From Burkholderiales bacterium (GTDB taxonomy: Bacteria > Pseudomonadota > Gammaproteobacteria > Burkholderiales > SG8-39), in the NCBI GenBank assembly GCA_020845995.1, contig JADLES010000173.1, forward strand, positions 1 to 40,661: DNA of 40,661 bases, read 5' to 3'. Numbering within the stretch: position 1 is the stretch's first letter; each line of letters begins with the position of its first letter. Below are positions 15,637 to 23,598 of this stretch, in pieces. The notes below the pieces were generated by a model, which ran no database searches, was not told the origin of the DNA, and was given only the letters and a program-made list of their open reading frames with translations. The position numbers and the translations under genes are program-made.

Positions 15637-18561
15637 TCAGTGGATGCCCGGCCGCGAGCCCGGGAAACTCTCCCCCGCGCCGCCCGCCGCCGCCACCTCG
15701 CGCATGTACGCGGCCACCTCGGGATTGCAGATGAGCGCGGCCGTGCTGTGCGCCGCCAGCACCACCTCCGGCGCCAGCGCCGCGGACACGGCGAATCCCT
15801 GCACATAGTCGGCCCCCGCCTGCACCAGCGCCTGGACCGTCGCCCGGTCCTCCGCCCACTCGGCGATCGACTTCATGCCGAGGTTGCGCCCGAGCTCGAC
15901 GATCGCCTCGACGATCGCGATGTTGGCAGGGTGCGAGGTCATGTTGACGATGAAGCTGCCGTCGATCTTCAGCGCGTCGGCCGGCAGCTCCTTCAGGTAG
16001 GAGAACGAGGTGTAGCCCGCGCCAAAATCGTCCAGCGCCACCTTCGCGCCGAAGCCGCGCACCTGGTCGATGAAGCGCCGCGTGTTGTCCAGGTCGTGCA
16101 GTGCCACGCCTTCGGTGATCTCGATGCACAGGCGGCCGGTGGCGCGCGGCGAGGCGGCGAGCATCGCGAACGCGTCCTGAACGAAGCGCTCGTCGTTGAG
16201 CGACGCGCCCGACAGGTTCATGGTGACGAAGCGCGTCGAGGCCAGCGCCGCGTGGTGGGTCTCGAGCCAGCCGAGCGTTTCGGCGAGCACCCAGCGATCG
16301 ATCACCGCGGCGCGGCCGTTGTTTTCCGCCGCCGCCACCACGCGGCCGCCCGGGATCACGGAGCCGTCCCGGTCGCGCATGCGTAGCAGCATCTCGAAAT
16401 TGAGCGAGTCGTAGGGTTTCGACAGCGAAAGGATCGGCTGCATGACCAGGAACAGGCCCTCGGGCTGGTTGCTCCCGGCGATGCGCTCGACCAGGCGCAG
16501 CTCCTCCGCGCGCTCGTGGAACACCTTGGCGTCGCTCGAGAACACCACCAGGCCCTCGCCCGGGCCGGTCTTCGCCGCCCGGCAGGCACGGTCCGCGACC
16601 GCGATCGCGTCCTTGACCGGAAGATTCTCCGCCACTTCCACCAGCCCGATGGAGATCTTCACCTGGAACGCCTTGTCGCCGGTCAGGAACGGCGACTCGC
16701 TGATGGCGCCGACGATGCCGCGGCAGATGGCGGCCGCCGCCGCGATCGGCGTGCCGCCGAACACGACGATGAACTCGTCGCCGCCGATGCGTCCCAGCAC
16801 CTGCCCGGCCGAGAGCAGGCCCTCGATGCGGCGGCAGACCTGCCGCAGCACGTCGTCCCCCGCCACGTGCCCGAACATGTCGTTGATCAGCTTGAAGCGG
16901 TCGAGGTCCAGGTAGGCGAGCGCCAGCTTGCGCGAATCCGCCGCCTGCGGCGCGCCGGCCTCGATGAGTTTCTCGACGCCGCGCCGGTTGAGCGCCCCGG
17001 TAAGCGGGTCGTTCTCCGCGAGATAGCGCAGCCGCTCGGTGGCGAGCACCCGCTCGGTGACGTCCTGCAGCGAGCCCTCGATTCCGCTCGCCGTGCGCGC
17101 CGCCTTCACGTGGAACCACTTCCGCCCCGCGATGCCCCGGATCTCCAGGTCGGCGCCCGCGCCACGCTCGAGGCCGTCCTGCAGCCGATCCCAGGAGCCG
17201 GCCTCGAAGCGCTCGCGCCAGAACGTGCGCGCGAGGCCGCGCGCATCCACGCCGAGCATCTGCGCCAGCGCCGGATTGACGCGCTCGAACGCGCCGTCGG
17301 CACCCATGGTGAACAGGCCGATGGGGATCGCCTCGTAGGTCGTCCTGAGCGCGGTCTGCGCATGCAGGCGCTCGATGCGCTCCTGGCGCATCTGCTCGGC
17401 GATGCCAAGCGCGGCCATCAGGCAGGAAGCAAGCGCGGCGGTGACGCTGTTGAGGATCCCGAGCAGGTTCTTCACGCCGAGCGCGACCGCGACCACCTCC
17501 GATAGCCCCCCGAGCAGCACGATGCCGAGAGATGCGCTGTACAACAGCGCCACGATCGAGCGCGTGGCAAACAGGAGGTGCAGCAGGTAGGACGCGATCA
17601 CGCTCGAGCCGATCGCGACCGTGAGCCACATCACCGGCAGGAAGCTCGCGAACGGCAGAACCAGCGCCGCGGCCAGTATCGCCACGCAGGACCACTGCGC
17701 GAGACGCAGCGGCCACACGAGGCGCAAGCGCTTCAGGTCGTCGCGAAACAGCCGCGCGAAGAGCACATAGGTGAGCACGAAGTAGGCCGCGATCGTCAGC
17801 TTGCGCGCCGGCAGCATCCACTCCCCCGGAATCGCCCGTCCCAGCCACTGCGTATCCCAGCCCGCCGAGAGCGCGCCCAGCCGCAGGCTCGCCACCAGCC
17901 AGGCGGCCAGCAGCACGTACAGCCATTCGCGATTGAAGGCCGCGGTCACGAGGACGAACGCCGCCAGCACCAGCAGCCCGCCCTGCAGCAAGCCGGCGTT
18001 GCGATGGAATTCCTCGGCCGAAGCGGCGAGCTGGCCCGCGGACCAGCCGGTTGCCGTGATGCGGGCCGGTCCCGCGAAACTGCCCCGGCACAGCAGCCCC
18101 GCGGAACCCGCGAGCGCGGCGGTATTGACGGCGAAACCCGCCTTGACCTCGCGCACGAGCCCCTCGGCCGACCCCCGGTCCGCCCTGCCCAGCGGCGCGA
18201 GGGTGGTCGCGTTCCAGCACTCCAGGCGAAGCGCATGCCGCGACGGAAACTCCACGTTCGCGGTGCCCGCCGGCGGATCGAGCCGGATCCAGAACGGCGC
18301 TTCGGAGAGACGCGTGTCTACACCGCGCAGGCGCGGCCTGCCCTCCAGTTTCGCCCGGGCGCCGGCGGCATCGAGCGCGCTGCCGGGATCCTCGAGCGCG
18401 GCGACCGGCAGGGCGTCGAGTTCGCGTGCGTCATACCGGCTTTCCCAGGCCACGAGGGCGACGATCGACAACAGGCCGATGACCAGCGGAACCGCGTACA
18501 CCGAGAGAAGGTGCAGCGACCTCTCGACGCCCCCATGGAGCTTCTGGCGCCAAGCACGCAT
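15637..18561 (-). CDS. Membrane diguanylate cyclase/phosphodiesterase (7TM-like, PAS, GGDEF, EAL)
   Basis: A 974-residue inner-membrane protein that makes and/or degrades cyclic di-GMP. A first membrane helix is at about residues 16-36, an extracytoplasmic domain follows to about 185, and a block of about seven hydrophobic helices runs to 385, as in 7TMR-DISM sensors. A PAS domain follows (about 400-520, beginning TTYEAIPIGLFTMGADGAFE). The GGDEF domain has an intact GRIGGDEF near residue 590 and NDPLTGALNRRG at its start. The EAL domain has FEMLLRMRD (EML for EAL), MNLSGASL, IEITEG, LDDFGAGYTSFSYLKELPAD and LKIDGSF, so its metal and base residues appear present. It starts in a TGATG overlap with the FeeM-like gene and is the third gene of that operon. 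Confidence 0.9.
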   Translation of the reverse strand: MRAWRQKLHGGVERSLHLLSVYAVPLVIGLLSIVALVAWESRYDARELDALPVAALEDPGSALDAAGARAKLEGRPRLRGVDTRLSEAPFWIRLDPPAGTANVEFPSRHALRLECWNATTLAPLGRADRGSAEGLVREVKAGFAVNTAALAGSAGLLCRGSFAGPARITATGWSAGQLAASAEEFHRNAGLLQGGLLVLAAFVLVTAAFNREWLYVLLAAWLVASLRLGALSAGWDTQWLGRAIPGEWMLPARKLTIAAYFVLTYVLFARLFRDDLKRLRLVWPLRLAQWSCVAILAAALVLPFASFLPVMWLTVAIGSSVIASYLLHLLFATRSIVALLYSASLGIVLLGGLSEVVAVALGVKNLLGILNSVTAALASCLMAALGIAEQMRQERIERLHAQTALRTTYEAIPIGLFTMGADGAFERVNPALAQMLGVDARGLARTFWRERFEAGSWDRLQDGLERGAGADLEIRGIAGRKWFHVKAARTASGIEGSLQDVTERVLATERLRYLAENDPLTGALNRRGVEKLIEAGAPQAADSRKLALAYLDLDRFKLINDMFGHVAGDDVLRQVCRRIEGLLSAGQVLGRIGGDEFIVVFGGTPIAAAAAICRGIVGAISESPFLTGDKAFQVKISIGLVEVAENLPVKDAIAVADRACRAAKTGPGEGLVVFSSDAKVFHERAEELRLVERIAGSNQPEGLFLVMQPILSLSKPYDSLNFEMLLRMRDRDGSVIPGGRVVAAAENNGRAAVIDRWVLAETLGWLETHHAALASTRFVTMNLSGASLNDERFVQDAFAMLAASPRATGRLCIEITEGVALHDLDNTRRFIDQVRGFGAKVALDDFGAGYTSFSYLKELPADALKIDGSFIVNMTSHPANIAIVEAIVELGRNLGMKSIAEWAEDRATVQALVQAGADYVQGFAVSAALAPEVVLAAHSTAALICNPEVAAYMREVAAAGGAGESFPGSRPGIH

Positions 18562-19352
18562 CACGCCGCGCGCTGGCTGCCCTGGTGGATCAGGCCGGCG
18601 GGAACGCGCTGCGCGGCGAAATGCGGCCAGGCCGGCGCATCGGCGCCGCTCAGGTCGATGTCCGGATGGGAAATGCCGCACATGAAGTGGAACAGGGAAT
18701 GACCGGTGCCTCGCCACCGTGCGTACGCGCCGTGCACGTCGAGCGCCATGATCCGATGCGGGATGCCGCCGGTGTGGTGCAGCACGATGGTACGGCCCGG
18801 GAACAGGTCGTCCATGAGCAGCGCCTCGTACTGCCGGTCCAGACCGGGCCGCGCGCCCGCGACCACCCAGGCGATGTCCCACCGCAGGCAGTGCAGGTAC
18901 AGCGCCTTGATGAGCGCCGCCTTGACCATGCGCCCGGTGCGCCCGCCGGCCACCGCCAGCCGCGTCGCTTCCACCATGCGTTCGCCGCGCAGCCGCTCGG
19001 GCAGCTCGACCGAGTGCTCCACGCCGAGGGGCCGCAGGCGATTGGACTGGACGCGAATCGTGCCGATCGGCTCGCCGTCCAGCCGGGATTCCGCCAGCAG
19101 GATCATGGTGTCGCCGTCGCCGTCGTCGATTTCGGGCTCGCGCAGCTCCTGCGCCAGGCCGGGCACGTGCCTCGCGTACGCGAGGTGGCGGATCTGCACC
19201 GCCTTGTGCAGGGCCTCGTCGCCGCGCACGACGCTGATGCGGAACGGCAGCCGCTCGACGCGCGGCTGCGGCTCGGCGGCGTCCGGCGCCCGGGTCTCGC
19301 GGCGCGGCGTCGGCATGAATGCAAGGGTTTGCGGTATGGACGTGAGGTTCAT
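18561..19352 (-). CDS. FeeM-type N-acyl amino acid synthase-like GNAT acyltransferase
   Basis: A 263-residue protein. The start MNLTSIPQTL at 19352 is chosen for a good AAGGAG 6 nt upstream; an in-frame TTG at 19379 is less likely. After a variable 40-residue leader comes FRISVVRGDEALHKAVQIRH, then YARHVPGLAQELREPEIDDG, GTIRVQSNRL and GERMVEATRLAVAGG. This order is that of the FeeM/autoinducer-synthase branch of GNAT folds, in which acyl-ACP donates the acyl chain to the amine of an amino acid. Exosortase-associated acyltransferases share the fold, so that is the main alternative. It lies 33 nt after the methyltransferase and overlaps the GGDEF/EAL gene by 1 nt. Its product might be a lipid signal or surfactant; this is inference. 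Confidence 0.72.
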   Translation of the reverse strand: MNLTSIPQTLAFMPTPRRETRAPDAAEPQPRVERLPFRISVVRGDEALHKAVQIRHLAYARHVPGLAQELREPEIDDGDGDTMILLAESRLDGEPIGTIRVQSNRLRPLGVEHSVELPERLRGERMVEATRLAVAGGRTGRMVKAALIKALYLHCLRWDIAWVVAGARPGLDRQYEALLMDDLFPGRTIVLHHTGGIPHRIMALDVHGAYARWRGTGHSLFHFMCGISHPDIDLSGADAPAWPHFAAQRVPAGLIHQGSQRAA

Positions 19353-19385
19353 GGCAGGCTCCTTCTTGGGTTTCGGCAAGCGCTG

Positions 19386-20246
19386 TTAGATTCTTCTGAG
19401 GCTGTACTGCGCGAGCGACACGTAGTTCTTGTCGAACGCGGTGACGCAGGCGGCGAGGTATCGTTCGAAGTCCCGGAACACGCCGTCGCCGAAGCGGCCG
19501 CGGATGCGCGGCCCGTGGCTGCGCAGCCGCTGCAGCCAGTGCTCGCAGGTGCGCAGGTAGTCCATCCGCCGCGTCTTCACCTCGACCACCTCCCAGTAGC
19601 GGTTGCAGGCTTCCATGACCTCCGCCAGGCGCACGGCGAACCCGCCCGGGAACATGGTGTAGGTGATGTGCGCCATGTCCTCGATGTCCTTGCGGTTGCG
19701 CGGCACCGCGTTGCGCAGGATCGTCTGCAGCGCGAACCAGGCGCCGGGCCGCGTCCATTCATGGGCGCGCCGGAAATAGTCGCGGTAGACGCCGATGTGC
19801 TCGCCGGCCCGGACCTGCGCGGGCGTGGCCGTATGCTCCAGCATGCAGATCGACATCAGCGCGTCGAACTTCACCGGCGGCGCGTAGTCCCGGTAATCGG
19901 TGACGCTCGCCGTGACGCGCGGCAGCCTGCGTCGCAGGATCTCGGCGTGCTGCGCCTCCGACAGGGTGATGCCGTGCACGTCGCGCACGCCGCGGTCGGC
20001 CGCCAGGTACTGCAGATTCGCCCCCCAGCCGCAGCCGATGTCCAGCACGCTCATGCCCGGCTCGATGCGCGCGTAGTCGTGCAGGATCGCCAGCTTGTTC
20101 GTCTGCGCGAGCTCCAGCGAGTCGGTGCGCCCGTGCGGCCCTTCGTCGAAGACCGCGCAGGTGTAGTTCATGCGCTCGTCGAGCCACATGCGGAAAAATT
20201 CGTTGGAAAGATCGTAGGAAACAGCGATTTGCGCTTTACTGGACAT
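19386..20246 (-). CDS. Cyclopropane-fatty-acid-synthase-like SAM methyltransferase
   Basis: A 286-residue methyltransferase. The start MSSKAQIAVSYDLSNEFF at 20246 is chosen for the upstream AAGGGGAG; the frame continues to 20327 without family features. YDLSNEFFRMWLDERMNYTC is the entry motif of CFA synthases, SAM motif I is SVLDIGCGWG, and HGITLSEAQHAEIL follows as in the family. It lacks the roughly 90-residue N-terminal domain of E. coli Cfa. Relatives methylenate unsaturated phospholipid chains, methylate mycolate precursors, or N-methylate amines. It heads the operon with the FeeM-like and GGDEF/EAL genes, so it may modify the acyl chain or head group of the lipid made next door. Its promoter region carries palindromic elements. 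Confidence 0.85.
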   Translation of the reverse strand: MSSKAQIAVSYDLSNEFFRMWLDERMNYTCAVFDEGPHGRTDSLELAQTNKLAILHDYARIEPGMSVLDIGCGWGANLQYLAADRGVRDVHGITLSEAQHAEILRRRLPRVTASVTDYRDYAPPVKFDALMSICMLEHTATPAQVRAGEHIGVYRDYFRRAHEWTRPGAWFALQTILRNAVPRNRKDIEDMAHITYTMFPGGFAVRLAEVMEACNRYWEVVEVKTRRMDYLRTCEHWLQRLRSHGPRIRGRFGDGVFRDFERYLAACVTAFDKNYVSLAQYSLRRI

Positions 20247-20306
20247 GGCGTGGCTCCCCTTGGTCCGCAGCAGGTTAATGGATGCATCCGGACAATATTT
20301 CACGTT

Positions 20307-20321
20307 CTGCAGGATCTGCAG
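20307..20321. promoter_or_regulatory. Paired CTGCAG palindromes upstream of the methyltransferase operon
   Basis: CTGCAG-GAT-CTGCAG lies 61-75 bp upstream of the methyltransferase ATG. It is an inverted repeat of two 6-bp palindromes and could be a dimeric operator. No recognised regulator consensus fits. Confidence 0.3.
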
Positions 20322-20331
20322 GCGCAAAAAC

Positions 20332-20383
20332 TTAATCTACAACAAGGAAAGCGTCCGGAGTATTCTGCTGCCGCAGCGCAGCA
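20332..20383. promoter_or_regulatory. Composite element: FNR-like box plus TGC/GCA inverted repeat (copy A)
   Basis: TTAATCTACAACAAG (20332-20346; on the minus strand TTGTT-GTAG-ATTAA, similar to TTGAT-N4-ATCAA) is followed by TGCTGC-CGCAGC-GCAGCA (20366-20383). A second element with the same two parts in the same order and orientation is at 23033-23073. Both lie upstream of minus-strand genes. This suggests a shared regulator, possibly of the CRP/FNR family, or one recognising TGC-rich repeats. Confidence 0.35.
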
Positions 20384-20387
20384 AGCG

Positions 20388-21245
20388 CTAGATGGGACGA
20401 ATAGATAAGCGGTAGGACTCCTCCACCCGGGTCCACTCGTCGAACCCGACGACCTGCAAGTATTCCCGCAGTCCGACGCCGCTGCCCATCAGCTCGAAGC
20501 GGCCCGAGCGCATGTCTTCCAGCGCGACCTGCATGGCGCGCGTCACGCGCAGGATGAGGTCGATGCCGTAGGGCAGGATCTTGAAGCCGAGGCGGAAGTA
20601 CTCCTCCGGCCGCAGGATCGGCGAGACGCCGCCCGCGAGCGGGTTGGCGACCTGCAGGTCGAACGCCTTGCCGACGCGCTCCAGCTCCTCGACCGAGCGC
20701 AGCGCCTCGATGAAGATGCAGTCGGCGCCCGCGCGCAGGTAGCGCTCAGCGCGCCGCATCGCGTCGTCCAGCCCGGTCACCGCGCGCGCGTCGGTGCGCG
20801 CGATGAGGAAGGTGTCGGGGTTCCTGCGCTCGGCCGCCGCGGCGCGGATCTTCGCCTCGTGCTCTTCCACCGGCACCACCTGCTTGCCCTCGAGGTGGCC
20901 GCAGCGCTTCGGCCAGCGCTGGTCCTCGAGGAACAGCGCGCCGACGCCCATCGCCTCGTAGCTGTTCACGGTGTGGACGGTGTTCTTCACGTCTCCGTAG
21001 CCGTCGTCCGCATCCACCAGCACCGGCAGATCGCAGGCCGCCAGGATATCGCGCACCGCGAGCGACAGCTCGCCGAAACCCTTCAGGCCGACGTCGGGCA
21101 CGCCGAAGCGCGCGCCGACCACGCCGAAGCCGCCGATGAAATAGCCCGAAAACCCGGCGCGCTGGATCAGCCGCGCGGCGAGCGCGTCGTGCGCGCCGGG
21201 CAGGAGGAGCGGGCCGTCGGCGGACAGCAGGCCGCGGAAGGACAC
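20388..21245 (-). CDS. Isocitrate lyase/PEP mutase superfamily enzyme
   Basis: A 285-residue (beta/alpha)8 enzyme of the lyase/phosphonomutase superfamily. It starts with GTG at 21245, 3 nt after the trpB2 stop. The metal-binding DADDGYGDVKNT and the LEDQ acidic loop are present. The flexible active-site loop reads WPKRCGHLEGK, matching the KKCGH loop of C-C lyases such as methylisocitrate lyase and 2,3-dimethylmalate lyase rather than PEP mutase. The substrate is therefore probably a 2-substituted malate- or citrate-like diacid, or oxaloacetate. Coupling to trpB2 has no obvious pathway logic. Exact specificity is unknown. Confidence 0.82.
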   Translation of the reverse strand: MSFRGLLSADGPLLLPGAHDALAARLIQRAGFSGYFIGGFGVVGARFGVPDVGLKGFGELSLAVRDILAACDLPVLVDADDGYGDVKNTVHTVNSYEAMGVGALFLEDQRWPKRCGHLEGKQVVPVEEHEAKIRAAAAERRNPDTFLIARTDARAVTGLDDAMRRAERYLRAGADCIFIEALRSVEELERVGKAFDLQVANPLAGGVSPILRPEEYFRLGFKILPYGIDLILRVTRAMQVALEDMRSGRFELMGSGVGLREYLQVVGFDEWTRVEESYRLSIRPI

Positions 21246-21248
21246 GCG

Positions 21249-22613
21249 CTAGGCAGTCACCGAGGGCAGGCCCGCGAGCGCCATCGCCAGCTCCGATTCG
21301 TCGTAGCGCTGGTCGCTCAGCTTGCCGGCGAAGTAATCGATGTAGGCCTGCATGTCGAAGTGGCCGTGCCCGCACAGGTTGAACAGGATCACCCGCGACT
21401 TGCCCTCGGTCTTGCAGCGCAGCGCCTCGTCGATCGCCCCCTTCACGGCGTGGTTGGCCTCGGGCGCCGGCACGATGCCCTCGGCGCGCGCGAACTGCAC
21501 GCCCGCGCTGAAGCATTCGGTCTGGTGGTATGCCTTCGCCTCGATCAGGCCGAGATCGAGCGCGTGCGAGACCAGCGGCGCCATGCCGTGGTAGCGCAGG
21601 CCGCCCGCGTGGAACCCCGGCGGCGTGAAGGTCGAGCCGAGCGTGTGCATCTTGACCAGCGGCGTCAGGTGCGCGGTGTCGCCGAAATCGTAGGCGAACT
21701 TGCCGCGCGTCAGGCTCGGGCAGGCCGCCGGCTCGATGGCGACCACGCGCACCTTGCGGCCGCCGCGCAGTTGCGCGCCGATGAACGGGAAGGCGATGCC
21801 GGCGAAGTTCGAGCCGCCGCCCGTGCAACCGACGATCACGTCGGGGTAGTCGCCCGCCATCTCCAGCTGGGCGATGGCCTCCTGACCGACGATCGTCTGG
21901 TGCATCAGCACGTGGTTGAGCACCGAGCCGAGCGCGTACTTGGTGTCGTCATTCGTCGCCGCGACCTCGACCGCCTCCGAGATCGCGATGCCGAGGCTGC
22001 CCGGGTGATCCTTGTTCTTCTCCAGGATCGCGCGCCCCGAGTTGGTCTCGGTGGAGGGCGAGGGAACGCATTTCGCGCCGTAGGTTTCCATCAACGCGCG
22101 GCGGTACGGCTTCTGGTTGTAGGACACGCGCACCATGTAGACCTTGATCTCGATGCCGAACAGCGCGCCGGCGAAGGCCAGCGACGAGCCCCACTGCCCC
22201 GCGCCGGTCTCGGTGGTGATCTTCTTGATGCCGGCTTCCTTGTTGTAGAACGCCTGCGCCACGGCGGTGTTCGGCTTGTGGCTGCCCGCGGGGCTGACGC
22301 CCTCGTACTTGTAGTAGATCTTGGCCGGCGTCTGCAGGGCCTTCTCCAGCCGGCGCGCGCGGTAGAGCGGCGAGGGGCGCCACTGGCGGTAGATGTCGCG
22401 CACCGGCTCCGGGATCTCGATTTCGCGCTCGGTGCTCACCTCCTGCAGGATCAGCGACATCGGGAACAGCGGCTCGAGATCCCCCGGTCCCACCGGCTGC
22501 TTGGTGCCCGGGTGCAGCACCGGCGCGGGCGGCTTCGGCAGATCGGCCATGAGGTTGTACCAGGCCTTCGGAATGCGCGTTTCATCCAGCACGTACTTGA
22601 CCGTATCGCCCAT
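21249..22613 (-). CDS. Tryptophan synthase beta chain-like protein, TrpB2 type
   Basis: A 454-residue PLP enzyme of the longer TrpB2 type, which works without a bound TrpA. It starts [20 protein letters not shown], the usual TrpB2 leader. PLP Lys lies in [18 protein letters not shown]. The phosphate-binding glycine loop is [12 protein letters not shown], and [20 protein letters not shown] is conserved. TrpB2 condenses indole with serine and may salvage leaked indole; some members use phosphoserine. The gene lies 53 nt after the zinc-ribbon gene and 3 nt before the PEP mutase-family gene, away from any other trp gene, so a role outside ordinary tryptophan biosynthesis is plausible. Confidence 0.9.
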   Translation of the reverse strand: MGDTVKYVLDETRIPKAWYNLMADLPKPPAPVLHPGTKQPVGPGDLEPLFPMSLILQEVSTEREIEIPEPVRDIYRQWRPSPLYRARRLEKALQTPAKIYYKYEGVSPAGSHKPNTAVAQAFYNKEAGIKKITTETGAGQWGSSLAFAGALFGIEIKVYMVRVSYNQKPYRRALMETYGAKCVPSPSTETNSGRAILEKNKDHPGSLGIAISEAVEVAATNDDTKYALGSVLNHVLMHQTIVGQEAIAQLEMAGDYPDVIVGCTGGGSNFAGIAFPFIGAQLRGGRKVRVVAIEPAACPSLTRGKFAYDFGDTAHLTPLVKMHTLGSTFTPPGFHAGGLRYHGMAPLVSHALDLGLIEAKAYHQTECFSAGVQFARAEGIVPAPEANHAVKGAIDEALRCKTEGKSRVILFNLCGHGHFDMQAYIDYFAGKLSDQRYDESELAMALAGLPSVTA

Positions 22614-22666
22614 GACTCAGTCCTCCTCTATGTGAATCGGGAAAAATCGCCTCCGCCGGCCGTCGC

Positions 22667-22993
22667 TCAGGATCGGTAGCGGAAATTCGGGTAGCCGCCG
22701 CTGAAGCTGACCAGTTCGAGCCGGTGCTCGCCGTTGCGCGCCTGGACCTGGCGGAAGATCTCCCACGCCGCCTCGCCGTGCGCGATCCGGGCGAACACCG
22801 AGCGACCGGAAGAGCGCAGCCGGAACCAGTGCATGTCTTCGGAGGCATCGCCCCTGAAGTCCGCCGCATAGGTTTGCCCCAGCGCCAGATCCTCGTAGCG
22901 GTCGAACGGCGCCTCCTGGCCGCAGTGCGGGCAGACGGCCGCCGATTCGTCCGTCGGCTTCTCGCAGGTCCTGCAAAATCCGGTTCGCGTCAT
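22667..22993 (-). CDS. Small zinc-ribbon protein of unknown function
   Basis: I do not recognise the family. The 108-residue frame starting at 22993 begins MTRTGFCRTCEKPTDESAAV and has two C-x2-C knuckles (CRTC and CPHC) within the first 30 residues, a probable structural zinc ribbon. A soluble domain follows, with AADFRGDASEDMHWFRLRSS and RVLE-like strands, ending SGGYPNFRYRS. The frame is open further upstream (to 23179), and an alternative start MLVVDQG overlaps the FNR-like box, so the start is uncertain. It may share a transcript with trpB2, 53 nt downstream. No catalytic motif is visible. Confidence 0.6.
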   Translation of the reverse strand: MTRTGFCRTCEKPTDESAAVCPHCGQEAPFDRYEDLALGQTYAADFRGDASEDMHWFRLRSSGRSVFARIAHGEAAWEIFRQVQARNGEHRLELVSFSGGYPNFRYRS

Positions 22994-23032
22994 CGCTGCC
23001 GATGATCCCACAGCGGGCACAGCGACGGTTCC

Positions 23033-23073
23033 TTGATCTACGACAAGCATTTCGTTCTGCTGCGTCGCAGCAG
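23033..23073. promoter_or_regulatory. Composite element: FNR-like box plus perfect inverted repeat (copy B)
   Basis: TTGATCTACGACAAG (23033-23047) is followed by CTGCTGCG-T-CGCAGCAG (23057-23073), a perfect 8-bp inverted repeat with a 1-nt centre. Copy A is at 20332-20383. It sits in the 122-bp gap between the V4R stop and the zinc-ribbon start, about 40-80 bp upstream of the latter. On the minus strand the repeat could fold as a hairpin at the end of the long operon, but no T-run follows, so an operator is more likely than a terminator. Confidence 0.4.
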
Positions 23074-23115
23074 GCGCGGACGTCGACGCGAACTCGACAT
23101 TCCGGGATTCTCCCT

Positions 23116-23598
23116 TCAGCACCTTCGCCGCCCCGCGATCGCCTCGAACCGGCAGCGCGTGGCCCCGCGCGCACGGCATGCGGTCTCGCGCGCTTCGCAG
23201 GGCGTGTCAAGCACCATGCCGGCGACCGCCTGCAGCATGCCGGCGATCGGCGCGCAGACTTCGATGTCCGCGGCGCCGTAGCCGGCGGCGAACGGGCTGT
23301 CGCGCACCTCGAGTGCGAGGCGCGTGGCGCTGCGCTTACCAAATTGCCACTCGCCCCAGCCGAGCTCGGCAGCAGTCGCTTCGATTTTCGCAAGCAACAC
23401 GGCGGCGTCCCTCGCGCCGGTCGCGGCGTAGCGTCGCGCGGAGTCTCCACCCGCTTCGGCGGTGGCCTGTGCGAGCGCGGCCAGCGCCTGGGTGCGCGCG
23501 CGCGCGGGCAGGCGCCGGAACATTCCCATCAGCGTGTCGGCGCGCAAGGAAAGATAGCGGGGCGCGGCCGCGCGCTTGCCGCTGCGCCCGCGCTTCAC
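23116..23598 (-). CDS. Stand-alone V4R (4-vinyl reductase-like) domain protein
   Basis: A 160-residue protein whose GTG start at 23598 overlaps the ligase stop (GTGA). The C-terminal half carries the V4R layout: LALEVRDSPFAAGYG, CAPIAGMLQAVAGMVLDTPC, then E-T-A-C-R-A-R-G-A-T-R-C-R-F-E-A with the conserved cysteines and the closing C-x-F. V4R domains bind small hydrophobic molecules in phenol sensors of the DmpR/XylR type, and occur in BchJ-like and TRAPP-like proteins. No output domain is attached. As last gene of the long operon it may sense or carry a pathway intermediate. Catalytic activity is not implied. Confidence 0.75.
   Translation of the reverse strand: MKRGRSGKRAAAPRYLSLRADTLMGMFRRLPARARTQALAALAQATAEAGGDSARRYAATGARDAAVLLAKIEATAAELGWGEWQFGKRSATRLALEVRDSPFAAGYGAADIEVCAPIAGMLQAVAGMVLDTPCEARETACRARGATRCRFEAIAGRRRC

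Noticed and set aside
18562..19758. 400-residue N-terminal extension of the GGDEF/EAL frame
   Set aside because: It is out-of-frame coding of the FeeM-like and methyltransferase genes; the TGATG junction gives a natural start at 18561.
23057..23073. Terminator at the end of the long operon
   Set aside because: The inverted repeat has only a 1-nt centre and no T-run follows on the minus strand; an operator is more likely.
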